A stretch of DNA of 64,000 nt from the NCBI RefSeq assembly GCF_030817415.1, contig NZ_JAUSZI010000002.1:7936001-8000000 (forward strand), read 5' to 3'. The notes beneath the pieces are model-generated. The model had not been told where the DNA came from. It searched no databases and saw only the letters and a program-made list of their open reading frames with translations. Source of the stretch: Streptomyces umbrinus (lineage in GTDB: Bacteria > Actinomycetota > Actinomycetes > Streptomycetales > Streptomycetaceae). This document shows positions 19,026-28,205 of the stretch, piece by piece. Position numbers and translations under genes: made by a program. Each line of letters opens with the position of its first letter. The stretch's first letter is position 1.

Positions 19026-19694
19026 TCACCGCTTCCGCGCGGGGGCGACGCTGAGGAGGCCGCAGCCGTAGGCCTTGCCGCGGCCGATGCCTTCGGTGAT
19101 CTTCTGGCGGAGGATGTCGGGGTCTGTGACGGTGGCGGAGCCGTCGAAGCGGGTGCGGGCGTGGCGGATGTGCTGGGGGGTGCCTGCTGCGGGGGTGCGG
19201 GTGGCATGGACGGTGTCGAGGGGGCGGGAGCGGAGGGTGAGGGGTTTGAGGCCGGCGGTGTCGGCCTGGCGGGTCCACCATTCGTCGGCGTGGGCGCCGG
19301 TGAGAGGGACGACAGGGGGGAGGTTGTAGAGGGCGCGGGTGGTGGCGCCGGGTTTACGGACGGGGCTTGCGGCGCAGCGGTAGTGGATAGTCAGGCCGGG
19401 TTTGAGGGCGTCGAGGAGGGTGTCGAGGGGTCGGCTTTGGGTGGTGCCGTAGTCGTCGGGGAGCCGGGTGAGGTCCGGTTGGTGGGTGCTTTGCAGGAGG
19501 ATGTGCGGTCCGATCGGGGTGTCGTCGATGCGGAACAGGACGCCGAATCGGGCGCGGGAGTGGGATCCGGCGTCTGCTGGATACAGGGACATCAGGCGGC
19601 GGTGTAGGTTCATTGCCACCTCGTGGCCGGCCATGTCGCGGCGGGCGTCCTGGGAGCGGGGGTTGGGGGTGATGTGGGTCAGCCAGACGCTCAA
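19026..19694 (-). CDS. casE: orphan type I-E CRISPR endoribonuclease Cas6e/CasE
   Basis: 222 residues starting at TTG 19694. N-terminus MSVWLTHITPNPRSQDARRD and then HEVAMNLHRRLMSLYP match CasE of actinobacteria, with the early conserved His; the C-terminal glycine-rich RNA-binding loop GRGKAYGCGLLSVAP is intact. CasE cuts pre-crRNA in type I-E systems. None of cas8e, cse2, cas7, cas5, cas1 or cas2 is in the window, only a decayed cas3 piece upstream. The reading frame is full length, so it may still process RNA, but the system as a whole cannot work from this locus. Confidence 0.8.
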   Translation of the reverse strand: MSVWLTHITPNPRSQDARRDMAGHEVAMNLHRRLMSLYPADAGSHSRARFGVLFRIDDTPIGPHILLQSTHQPDLTRLPDDYGTTQSRPLDTLLDALKPGLTIHYRCAASPVRKPGATTRALYNLPPVVPLTGAHADEWWTRQADTAGLKPLTLRSRPLDTVHATRTPAAGTPQHIRHARTRFDGSATVTDPDILRQKITEGIGRGKAYGCGLLSVAPARKR

Positions 19695-20119
19695 CGAAGG
19701 CTCCCTTCGAGCTGGTTGCGGTGGGTGTGTTGACCCTCAGTCCTACTTCGGAGATCCGGATCGTCTGGCCGCCAAAGCGGCAAGACCACCCCGGTGCGAC
19801 TTCGTCGCCAGCGTCGGTGAGGGGCTGCATTCGCAGCAGCACCAGGTCGCCCAGCACTGGATACCTGTCCCAGGCCGCCGGCGCCGGTCGCCCCGCAGTA
19901 CCACACAGCCAGCGGCCTGGACCGGTGCCACGTGTGCCAGAACCCGCGTTAGCGTGGCGTGAACCAGTTCGTGGTGGCAGCCGGGCAGGGGAAGCGTTCC
20001 CAATCTCGTGGAGGGCGAGGGTCGACTGCTCGTACTTGCACGGTGTCCGTCCGCTGTCGGCGCTCAGCCTGGGGGGCAGCAGGCACTCGGTGACTCTTGC
20101 TTCCCGGCGGCTGAACTCG
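19695..20119. other. Degenerate sequence between casE and the cas3 remnant
   Basis: One minus frame reads GDLVLLRMQPLTDAGDEVAP then GWSCRFGGQTIRISEVGLRV, which looks protein-like, but it changes frame relative to its neighbours and I do not recognise it. No intact gene. It occupies the place where the cascade genes would be. Confidence 0.35.
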
Positions 20120-20530
20120 TAAAGGGTCATCCGACTACTGCCCGGATACCCCACCTCATCGAGCAGGAGGGCCAGTGCCCAGAGCGGGGCCATCTCATGG
20201 GGAAACTGACGCTCCCGCTCCGCACCGAGCGCAAACATATGGGCCGGCTCGCTCCGCGCCGCCGCGAACGCTCGCGAAACCTGGGCTTGGAACGGAGGGG
20301 TGGTCTTCCTCAGGCCCTGAAGCCCTGCCCAAAACGCCAGGAGTTGCCGGGCCTCGCCTGCAGTCAGTCCCGGTGTCCGTGTGAGCCTCTCAAGCACCTG
20401 ACCACTCAGCAGCGCATCCCGTTTGGCGCGGAACCCCTCGACGCCCAACAGTTGGCAGATTGCCGGGTATGGATGTGGAAGTCCATGCTCCTGGCCCCAT
20501 AGCCGGACTTCGATCAGGGAAAGACCGGAC
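20120..20530 (-). pseudogene. decayed cas3 (type I-E) HD-domain fragment
   Basis: The minus frame carries LWGQEHGLPHPYPAICQLL, LTAGEARQLLAFWAGL, KTTPPFQAQVSRAF and WALALLLDEVGYPG, which follow the pattern of the N-terminal HD nuclease domain of actinobacterial Cas3 (LWGKxxGLPxPYP..CHLL, FWAGLHDLGK.TPPFQAQ). The metal-binding HD pair is lost (AGLQGLRK in place of AGLHDLGK) and the helicase part is missing. Family assignment is by remembered pattern, supported by the nearby casE. Confidence 0.55.
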
Positions 20531-20669
20531 GGGACAGGCTCACGCTTCCTCACGACGGCAACGGATCGCTGAACCCGCTGACACTGCACCCCCAGCTGCG
20601 CGAACATCAGATCGCACTCAGCACGAGCCCGTGAACTTCGCCCCGCGGAGACCCAGTTGATGCAGTAAC

Positions 20670-21055
20670 TCAACCATCGAGGGTGAGCAACGCTGCATTC
20701 CGTACGGTACTTGCAACGTCATTGAAGATCCCCAGGTCAGCGAGCGTCCTCTCGGTGTGAGTGGATGGCTCCCGGCTTTGCCGAAAGGCTTGTAACAGCG
20801 CCGATCGGCCGACAGCAGCAGTTCCTGGTTGTGCCGCCACACGCCGCGCACAGTGTCCAGACGGGCCGGCCCAGGCTTCGTACGTCTGGCCATCGAAGCC
20901 AGCTCCCGTAATTCCTTGACCTGCTGCATTGCCTCTATGGTGCTCAGCTCTGTTGAAGAGCTGTCGAGGCGAGTGACCGGCAGCCGCGGCGCGCACAGTA
21001 TATTCAACGACACCTCCGCGATCCCTACCCACTTCCAACGCCCCATCGGCTTCAT
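20670..21055 (-). pseudogene. unknown protein downstream of fthC, apparently frameshifted
   Basis: ATG 21055 follows TAGGGAG, the ribosome site overlapping the fthC stop, so it reads as the last gene of the flB-fthB-fthC strand. The first part (MKPMGRWKWVGIAEVSLNIL, later IEAMQQVKELRELASMARRT) is open to about 20800. From there the natural-looking continuation (LLQAFRQSREPSTHTERTLA, then DLGIFNDVASTVRNAALLTL) is in another frame, ending TGA at 20670. Unshifted, the first frame ends at 20618. I do not recognise the family. Confidence 0.45.
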
Positions 21056-21065
21056 GTAGAGCTCC

Positions 21066-22055
21066 CTAAGAGGTGTACCTGCCGCTCGTTGCCACCTCCG
21101 TCGACTGCTCCGCAGAAGCACCAGTGTCCTGCTCGACCGGTTCAGCCTTGTTACGTCCCTCGAAGTGCCTTCCGACGATCGCCGCGAGAACGATCAGCGC
21201 ACCACCGATGCCTTGAATGAGTCCGATGCCCTCTCCTGCCGCGAGAACAGCGAAAACCGCCGCGAATAGAGGCTCAGTTGCAAGGATCAATCCCACGCGT
21301 GTGGAGCTGGACAAGCGTGCTGCGCGCAGCTGAACGAAGAAGGCGTACGACGTGCCGAGTACGCCCAGGTAGGCGATGAGTAGCCAGTTCTGTCCACTGA
21401 CAGCACCCGAGGCTTCCCACACCGGTGTGGATGTGAAGGCAGAGGTGATGCTCGCGAGCAGGCACACGACAAGGAACTCGACGAGCGTCAGGTTGGAGAG
21501 CGACTGCTTGCCGGTCACGCCGCTTTGGCGTCCGAACAGAGTGATCTGGGTGGCTCGGACCAGGGCCGCGCCCAGAATGATCAAGTCGCCGGACTGCGGG
21601 TGGAGTCCTCCCTCCAGCACAAGTAGACCGCACCCGACGAGGGCGGTCACCGTGGCCGCGTACACCATGGCTGCCTGCCTGCGTCGGCTGATGACGCGTT
21701 CGAGTACCGGAATGAGGACTACGGAAACAGTGATTAGGAAGCCCGAGTTGGCGGCGGAGGTGTGCTTTACTCCGACCGTCTCCAGTATGAGGATGCCGTA
21801 CAGCAGGGAACCGAAGAACGCTCCCGACACCACCTCTGACCTGCTGATATGAGGAAGGGTGCGCGCTGCGATCAGCACAATGACTGGTAGCGCAGTCATG
21901 AAGCGCAGCGCGAGGAAGCTCGCGGCGGAGACGGACTCTCCCACGTCTTGCATGACGACGTAACTGGAACCCCAGATCACTGCCACGAGTAGTACGGACA
22001 GGTCCAGCGGCACCGTCGCGCGCCGGTCCTCACGGGGTGAATCAGGTAACGCCAT
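21066..22055 (-). CDS. fthC: EamA/DMT-family exporter, probable fluorothreonine exporter FthC
   Basis: 329 residues with ten predicted membrane segments in two EamA repeats (VAVIWGSSYVVMQDVGES at the start of the first; YLGVLGTSYAFFVQLRAARL in the second) and a hydrophilic 35-residue tail. DMT transporters export amino acids and metabolites. In S. cattleya an EamA protein called FthC is linked to fluorothreonine resistance and lies by the fluorothreonyl-tRNA deacylase FthB, as here. ATG 22055 has GGAGAGGG upstream. The gene follows fthB by 130 nt with a large inverted repeat in between, so it may be separately controlled. Confidence 0.82.
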   Translation of the reverse strand: MALPDSPREDRRATVPLDLSVLLVAVIWGSSYVVMQDVGESVSAASFLALRFMTALPVIVLIAARTLPHISRSEVVSGAFFGSLLYGILILETVGVKHTSAANSGFLITVSVVLIPVLERVISRRRQAAMVYAATVTALVGCGLLVLEGGLHPQSGDLIILGAALVRATQITLFGRQSGVTGKQSLSNLTLVEFLVVCLLASITSAFTSTPVWEASGAVSGQNWLLIAYLGVLGTSYAFFVQLRAARLSSSTRVGLILATEPLFAAVFAVLAAGEGIGLIQGIGGALIVLAAIVGRHFEGRNKAEPVEQDTGASAEQSTEVATSGRYTS

Positions 22056-22091
22056 GCGGGCCCTCTCCGGTGGCGGATAGGCGAGTTCACC

Positions 22092-22144
22092 CCCACATCA
22101 TTCAGCAAACCGACAGCGGTGTCGATTATACTGAACGATGTGGG
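22092..22144. promoter_or_regulatory. Nested inverted repeat between fthB and fthC
   Basis: CCCACATCATTCAG (22092-22105) and CTGAACGATGTGGG (22131-22144) are complementary at 13 of 14 positions. Inside is a second stem CGACA-GCGG-TGTCG (22111-22124). It lies 37 nt upstream of the fthC start and could be an operator pair or an mRNA attenuator. Confidence 0.6.
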
Positions 22145-22184
22145 CAGCGATGGCTCCTTTCGGAATCAGTCGTTCGTAGGGGTG

Positions 22185-22664
22185 CTAGCCGGCAGGCGCG
22201 ACGATCGACTCAAGCCGCGGCGACGTGATCGCCGCGTAGTCCTTGATCCTCAACGCCATCGAACGGTCGAGCCTCGCGGCATTGAAGAAGATCTCCTCCT
22301 TCTCCAGCAGCGCCGGATCGACGATGAGCTCCAGGTCGGGGTGGAAGGAGAACGGCAGGATGGTTCCCGCCACACTGCCCGCCAGGCGCTCCGCGGCCTC
22401 GGTGCTGGCGAACGATACATAAGTGCCGCCCAGCAGCTGCTTGATGCCGTTGAGGTTGACGCGTGCGTCACCAGGCACGACGGCCAAAATGTACTTGGTG
22501 ACCTTCTTGCCCAACTTGACCATGACCACGATGCATTTGGCGGCATCGGCCACATCGTTTCCCCGCATGGGACTGACGATCTCCGTCCGCCCCTCGGGTT
22601 CGTGGTCGATCAGCCGGTACTGGGCACCGTGCTGATCAAGTAGGTCGATCAACTTCTCGTACAT
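22185..22664 (-). CDS. fthB: fluorothreonyl-tRNA deacylase-type YbaK/ProX-family protein (FthB)
   Basis: 159 residues of the YbaK/EbsC editing family, which hydrolyses mischarged aminoacyl-tRNAs in trans. Family marks: the KCIVVMVKLGKKVTKYILAV strand pair with its catalytic lysine, the GDARVNLNGIKQLLGG block and the GTILPFSFHPDLELIVDPAL strand. In S. cattleya FthB clears fluorothreonyl-tRNA(Thr) and protects the producer's proteome. Placement between flB and the EamA exporter, beside the transaldolase that makes fluorothreonine, supports the same role. The start ATG 22664 has GGAGAA upstream. Confidence 0.85.
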   Translation of the reverse strand: MYEKLIDLLDQHGAQYRLIDHEPEGRTEIVSPMRGNDVADAAKCIVVMVKLGKKVTKYILAVVPGDARVNLNGIKQLLGGTYVSFASTEAAERLAGSVAGTILPFSFHPDLELIVDPALLEKEEIFFNAARLDRSMALRIKDYAAITSPRLESIVAPAG

Positions 22665-22820
22665 GTTCTCCGCGGTTTCCAATGAATACCTCTCAACCGC
22701 CCATGCGGTGCGGGGGATGCAGTGACGAAGGGCTCTGTGGTAAGTGCGCCCTGCCTGAGGTCTTACGCTGCAGGATCGCCGCGCCGGACCGCGCACCGAG
22801 CCGACAAGCCGCAGGCGCGC

Positions 22821-23717
22821 TTACAGTACCGGCGCAACGCGGTCACGCAACAGCGTCGGCACGTGGCCCAAAGACGCACCCTGCCATGCTTGACGGTCCG
22901 TCATGATGGCATTGTCCAAAGCGCGATGACAGTTGCACTGCGAGGGATGGGTCTCCTGGGTAAACCCCAAGAGCACTTTCTGAGCAGCGGAGATGTTGGC
23001 CGCCATCACCTCGGCGACGCTCTGCGCGTCCACGGAGTCATGCCGCGGATGCCAGCAGTCGTAGTCCGTGACCAAGGCGAGCCCGACGTAGCAGAGTTCA
23101 GCCTCACGGGCGAGCCTCGCCTCCGGGAGTGCGGTCATGCCGATGACGTCCATCCCCCACGAGCGGTACAACTCGGACTCGGCGCGGGTGGAGAACTGTG
23201 GGCCTTCGATGCAGCAGTACGTTCCCGCTTCGTGAACTGTCGGATGCACTGCGGCCGCGACTCGCTCCAGAACAGGCCGCAAACGGCCGCAGTAGGGGTC
23301 GGCTAGGGAGACATGCGCCACCATGCCGTCTCCGAAGAATGACGCCGGCCGCACACCCCTGGTGCGGTCGATCAACTGGTCGAGGATGACCATGTCCCCC
23401 GGCGTGAAGTCGCCGCGCAGGCTGCCCACCGCGCTGACACTGATCACTTCGCTGACACCCAGTGCCTTGAGGGCGTATATGTTGGCCCGCGCGGGAATTT
23501 TCGACGGCGAAATGACATGGCCCCGTCCGTGGCGCGGCACGAAGGCAATACGTCGGTCGCCGACAGTCCCCAATATGAGCGGCCCGCTCGGATCTCCGTA
23601 AGGTGTCTTTAGCTCGACTTCCGTGATGTCACTCAAACCCTCGAGCGAGTAGAGGCCACTGCCACCGATGATTCCGAGGTCGGCCGAATGAAAGGCCGCT
23701 CCTCCTGTGTCGCGCAT
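22821..23717 (-). CDS. flB: 5'-fluoro-5'-deoxyadenosine phosphorylase FlB
   Basis: 298 residues of the MTA phosphorylase/PNP family: phosphate-site GIIGGSGLYSLEGL, then VPRHGRGHVISPSKIPARAN, the base-site block CCIEGPQFSTRAESELYRSW and MDVIGMTALPEARLAREAEL, and the VTDYDCWH loop. In organofluorine producers FlB converts FDA plus phosphate to 5-fluoro-5-deoxy-D-ribose-1-phosphate and adenine. A roughly 35-residue tail after the core (from THPSQCNCHRA) exceeds MTAP length. It is divergent from flA with a 196-nt shared control region and heads a strand running into fthB and fthC. Start ATG 23717, ribosome site GGAGG. Confidence 0.94.
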   Translation of the reverse strand: MRDTGGAAFHSADLGIIGGSGLYSLEGLSDITEVELKTPYGDPSGPLILGTVGDRRIAFVPRHGRGHVISPSKIPARANIYALKALGVSEVISVSAVGSLRGDFTPGDMVILDQLIDRTRGVRPASFFGDGMVAHVSLADPYCGRLRPVLERVAAAVHPTVHEAGTYCCIEGPQFSTRAESELYRSWGMDVIGMTALPEARLAREAELCYVGLALVTDYDCWHPRHDSVDAQSVAEVMAANISAAQKVLLGFTQETHPSQCNCHRALDNAIMTDRQAWQGASLGHVPTLLRDRVAPVL

Positions 23718-24813
<1,096 letters not shown>

Positions 24814-24927
24814 CGCGCCGTCCCTCCGGGCCGACCGCCGTCAGCGCCCCGCTCGGTGGTCGGCCCGGAGGGACGTTCCGCACCCGCCAAGCAGCCCTCA
24901 CGTCCAGAGAGGAAGAGGGGGAAAGCC

Positions 24928-26814
24928 ATGGGATCCGATCCTGAAACCGGTGTGCTGTCCATGCGTGCCATCAGCGAGTTGGTAGCCGCCGAGGAGGAGG
25001 AGCAGTCTCAGGTCCTTCATCTGACCGCGAACGAAACAGTGCTGTCCCCGCTAGCCCAGAGCATCCTCTCCAGCCCACTCTCGGAGCGATACCTGCTGGA
25101 GCATCTGGACATGCGGGAGTCGTCGCCCGCGCGGCTGAACAACCTGCTGCTGCGAGGACTTGACCGCATCAGCCGCATCGAGGAGTCCGCCACCGAGGTC
25201 TGCCGCCAGCTCTTCGGCAGCGAATATGCCGAGTTCCGCTGCCTGTCCGGCCTGCACGCTATGCAGACGACATTCGCCGCGCTCTCGGACCCCGGTGACA
25301 CCGTGATGCGTGTGGCGACGAAAGACGGCGGGCACTTCCTCACGGAATTGATCTGTCGGTCCTTCGGGCGTCAAAGCTCCACATATGTATTCAAGGATGA
25401 CATGTCCTTGGACGTCGACCTGACACGGGAAGTCTTCAAGAACGAGAGCCCGTCCCTCCTGTACGTCGACGCAATGAACTACCTCTTTCCCTTCCCTCTG
25501 GCAGAGGTCAAGGAGATAGCGGGAGACGTACCACTCGTTTTCGATGCCTCCCACACTCTCGGGCTCATCGCTGGCGGCCAGTTCCAGGACCCCCTGAGCG
25601 AAGGCGCGGACATCCTCCAAGCCAACACCCACAAGACGCTGTTCGGACCGCAGAAGGGCATCATCCTCGGCACTGACCGGACTTTGATGGAGAACGTGGG
25701 CTACACTCTCTCCTCCGGAATGGTCAGCAGTCAGCACACCGCGCCGACCATCGCCCTTTTCGCCGCCCTGCACGAAATATGGTACGACGGGCGAGAATAC
25801 GCTGCCCGCGTCGTGGACAACGCCCGATTTCTCGCCGAACAACTTCACGCGCGCGGGGTTTCTGTCCTGGCTGAGAGCCGCGGATTCACCGCGAACCACA
25901 TGTTCTTCGTGGATACGCGCTCGGTGGGCACCGGCCCCATGGTGCTGGACCGGCTGATACGGGCGAACATCTCGGCCAATCGCGTCATCGCCTTCAACCG
26001 CAGCGACACCATACGGTTCGGGGTGCAGGAAGTAACCCGCAGGGGATTCAGGCACAACGAACTGACCACTGTCGCCGACCTCTTGGCATCGCTTATCCTC
26101 GGCAAGGAAGAGCCCGAACGCATCCGGCCCAGGGTCGCCGAATTGGTCGGACAACATCGCGAGATTCACTTCACCGGTGAGGACGCGACGCCGCGGGAGT
26201 CGATCATGCTGCAGGCACCTTCCGTTCAATCCTCGACTTCCACTCCTTCGTCTGTACCGAAACGTCCGCGCTGGATCGGAATCCGACTCTCAACAGCGAC
26301 TCACCGCGTTCCTCGACGCCTTTTCGAGCAGGCTCATGCATTGGGCGTCGTGGCAGGTGCCTTCCCTCACCAAATCGACTCCGCAGGCAACATCAGTTGC
26401 GTCGACGCGGACGGCCGGCAGTACGTGACCGGCAGTGGTGTGTACATCAAAGACCTTGGGACGGGAGACTTCGTCGAGATCAAGGGCCGCGACGGATGGA
26501 CGCTTGAGTGCGAGGGAGACGGCCCGCCGTCCGCCGAGGCGTATCTCCACCGCCTCCTCCGGGAAAGGGTTGGAGCCACCTACATCGTGCACAATCACTG
26601 CATCCTCGACCGGGACCTGGAGGAGGAGGGGAACGTGTTGGTCATCCCGCCCCAGGAGTATGGAAGCGTCGCGCTCGCTGAGGCAGTGGCGGACGCGGCC
26701 TCCCAGAACCAGGTGATGTACGTCCGCCGGCACGGACTTGTGTTCTGGGCGACGGCCTATGAGGAGTGTGCGGAGCTGGTGCACCAGCTGAGCCGACGAG
26801 CCGGGCGTCACTGA
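24928..26814 (+). CDS. 4-fluorothreonine transaldolase (PLP, SHMT-like plus aldolase-like domain)
   Basis: 628 residues, two domains. The N-terminal about 440 residues are a fold-type I PLP enzyme like serine hydroxymethyltransferase: HLTANETVLSPLAQSIL, the FDASHTLGLI Asp-His block, and the Schiff-base lysine Lys236 in QANTHKTLFGPQKG. After a Ser/Thr/Pro linker (about 441-455) comes a class-II aldolase/adducin-like domain with metal-type histidines (TYIVHNHCILDRDLEEEG, YVRRHGLVFWAT). Fluorothreonine transaldolases have this arrangement; they transfer the acetaldehyde part of L-threonine out and combine the glycine quinonoid with fluoroacetaldehyde. It follows flA by 114 nt on the same strand. 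Confidence 0.93.
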   Translation: MGSDPETGVLSMRAISELVAAEEEEQSQVLHLTANETVLSPLAQSILSSPLSERYLLEHLDMRESSPARLNNLLLRGLDRISRIEESATEVCRQLFGSEYAEFRCLSGLHAMQTTFAALSDPGDTVMRVATKDGGHFLTELICRSFGRQSSTYVFKDDMSLDVDLTREVFKNESPSLLYVDAMNYLFPFPLAEVKEIAGDVPLVFDASHTLGLIAGGQFQDPLSEGADILQANTHKTLFGPQKGIILGTDRTLMENVGYTLSSGMVSSQHTAPTIALFAALHEIWYDGREYAARVVDNARFLAEQLHARGVSVLAESRGFTANHMFFVDTRSVGTGPMVLDRLIRANISANRVIAFNRSDTIRFGVQEVTRRGFRHNELTTVADLLASLILGKEEPERIRPRVAELVGQHREIHFTGEDATPRESIMLQAPSVQSSTSTPSSVPKRPRWIGIRLSTATHRVPRRLFEQAHALGVVAGAFPHQIDSAGNISCVDADGRQYVTGSGVYIKDLGTGDFVEIKGRDGWTLECEGDGPPSAEAYLHRLLRERVGATYIVHNHCILDRDLEEEGNVLVIPPQEYGSVALAEAVADAASQNQVMYVRRHGLVFWATAYEECAELVHQLSRRAGRH

Positions 26815-26922
26815 CCTGAGCGAAGGCGGCCGTCCTCACCTGCTCTTGTGCTGACACCAACTCCACGTACGCTCTCCGCTACGGCACCGGCCCGACCGCG
26901 GATCACAGGAGTAGTCAACGGC

Positions 26923-27498
26923 ATGGACAGTGAGACACCGGCAGTGGACCCACCCAAGGGTGTAGGTGCGACGGTCGGCACGCAGGTGCGCCGCTTGCGT
27001 ACGTTCCGTGACCTGTCACTGACCGAGCTCTCCCGGCTGTCCGGCGTCAGTCGGGCGACCCTTTCCGGTATCGAGTCCGGACGGGGAAACCCGACCATCG
27101 AGACAATCTCGGCTATCGCCGTCGCGCTCCGTCTGCCCTTGGGTGACCTCCTGGTCGACCTGGCTCCGCAGAGGCCGGTGCTGCGTCGGGGCACTGCCTC
27201 GCCCGAGAAGAGCAAGCAGGAACTGCTGGAGCGGATCGGTGCCGGCGGACTCAGCGAGATCTGGCGTGTACGCGTCACCCAGGTCGGATGGCGCATCGAC
27301 AGTCCCGCCCACAGCAAGGGCACTATTGAGCGCATTACCGTGCTGCACGGCGTACTGCGCGTGGGCCCCGTCGACGCCCCGGTGGAACTCAGCCAGGGCG
27401 ATTTCGTCACGTTCTCGGCCGATGTCGATCACTTCTATGAAGCTGTGCAGCCCGACGTGGATGCAGTCCTCGTCATGACCTATCCGGCAGCCCCGTAG
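26923..27498 (+). CDS. XRE-family regulator with C-terminal cupin domain
   Basis: 191 residues. Helix-turn-helix of the XRE type at about 20-75 (VRRLRTFRDLSLTELSRLSG, VSRATLSGIESGRGNPTIET), then a cupin fold (RITVLHGVLRVGPVDAPVEL, LSQGDFVTFSADVDHFYEAV). Such proteins repress or activate on binding a small ligand in the cupin. ATG 26923 has AGGAG upstream. It is the third gene behind flA and the transaldolase, so it may sense a pathway intermediate; its 3' end overlaps the convergent LuxR gene by 19 nt. Confidence 0.88.
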   Translation: MDSETPAVDPPKGVGATVGTQVRRLRTFRDLSLTELSRLSGVSRATLSGIESGRGNPTIETISAIAVALRLPLGDLLVDLAPQRPVLRRGTASPEKSKQELLERIGAGGLSEIWRVRVTQVGWRIDSPAHSKGTIERITVLHGVLRVGPVDAPVELSQGDFVTFSADVDHFYEAVQPDVDAVLVMTYPAAP

Positions 27499-28205
27499 GC
27501 CGAGTTCGCTGTAGGGCCAATCATCGCAGCCACTGCCGGAATCAAGCCGAGCTCCCCTGCCTTGCGGACAGCGTCAGTACGGCACGATGCGTCCAACTTG
27601 GCGTAGACGTTGGACAGATGGCGTTTCACCGTACCTTCCGCAATCACGAGCAGATGAGCAATCTGCGAGTTGCGTAGTCCGCGAGCGACCAAGGCGACGA
27701 TCTCCTGTTCCCGCGCGGTGAGCGGCGAAGGCCCGTGCCCTTGCAAGCCGTCGAGTGTCCGCTGAGTCAGCGAGAGCACGATCCGATCGCTGTGCTGCAC
27801 GACGCCACGTACAGCCCCGGCCAACTCTTGGGGGGTGGTATGTCGGGGCAGAGCCGCTTGCACGCCGACCATCAGAACGCGTTTGACGGCGAACGGCTCC
27901 TCACGGGCCAGCATGACAACTATCCGTGCCCATGGAGCAGCTGCCCGCAGAGCTGACAAGTCCTCCAGGGCATCCGCCTCGACGACGTCCATGCCGACGA
28001 GTATGACCACGGGGCGCAGGGAACCGACCGCTGTTGTCATTTCCTTCAGCGTCGCCGCCTGGGCTATCACGGCGAAGGCGTCTTCGGCTGTGAGACAGTG
28101 CAACAGACCTGTTCGGAAGATGGGGTTCTCGTCGACAACGCCGATCGCGATGCGGGGAGAGCTGATCGGTTCCGACACCACCATCGGATCGCGAAGCACC
28201 GTCAC
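27480..28205 (-). CDS. LuxR/NarL-type regulator with degenerate receiver domain
   Basis: 241 residues: receiver-like domain (about 17-140) and LuxR helix-turn-helix (SPLTAREQEIVALVARGL, NSQIAHLLVIAEGTVKRHLS). The phosphoacceptor aspartate is missing: the normal VLMDxRMP position reads VVILVGMD, with Gly71 at the Asp site. The acidic pair (VVDENP) is kept; the conserved Lys block reads ALPRHTT. Phosphorylation-independent control is therefore likely. The start GTG overlaps the antiporter stop (GTGA), so the two are coupled. A LuxR-type gene beside the antiporter also occurs in the S. cattleya fl cluster (FlG/FlH, from memory). Confidence 0.87.
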   Translation of the reverse strand: MTVLRDPMVVSEPISSPRIAIGVVDENPIFRTGLLHCLTAEDAFAVIAQAATLKEMTTAVGSLRPVVILVGMDVVEADALEDLSALRAAAPWARIVVMLAREEPFAVKRVLMVGVQAALPRHTTPQELAGAVRGVVQHSDRIVLSLTQRTLDGLQGHGPSPLTAREQEIVALVARGLRNSQIAHLLVIAEGTVKRHLSNVYAKLDASCRTDAVRKAGELGLIPAVAAMIGPTANSAYGAAG

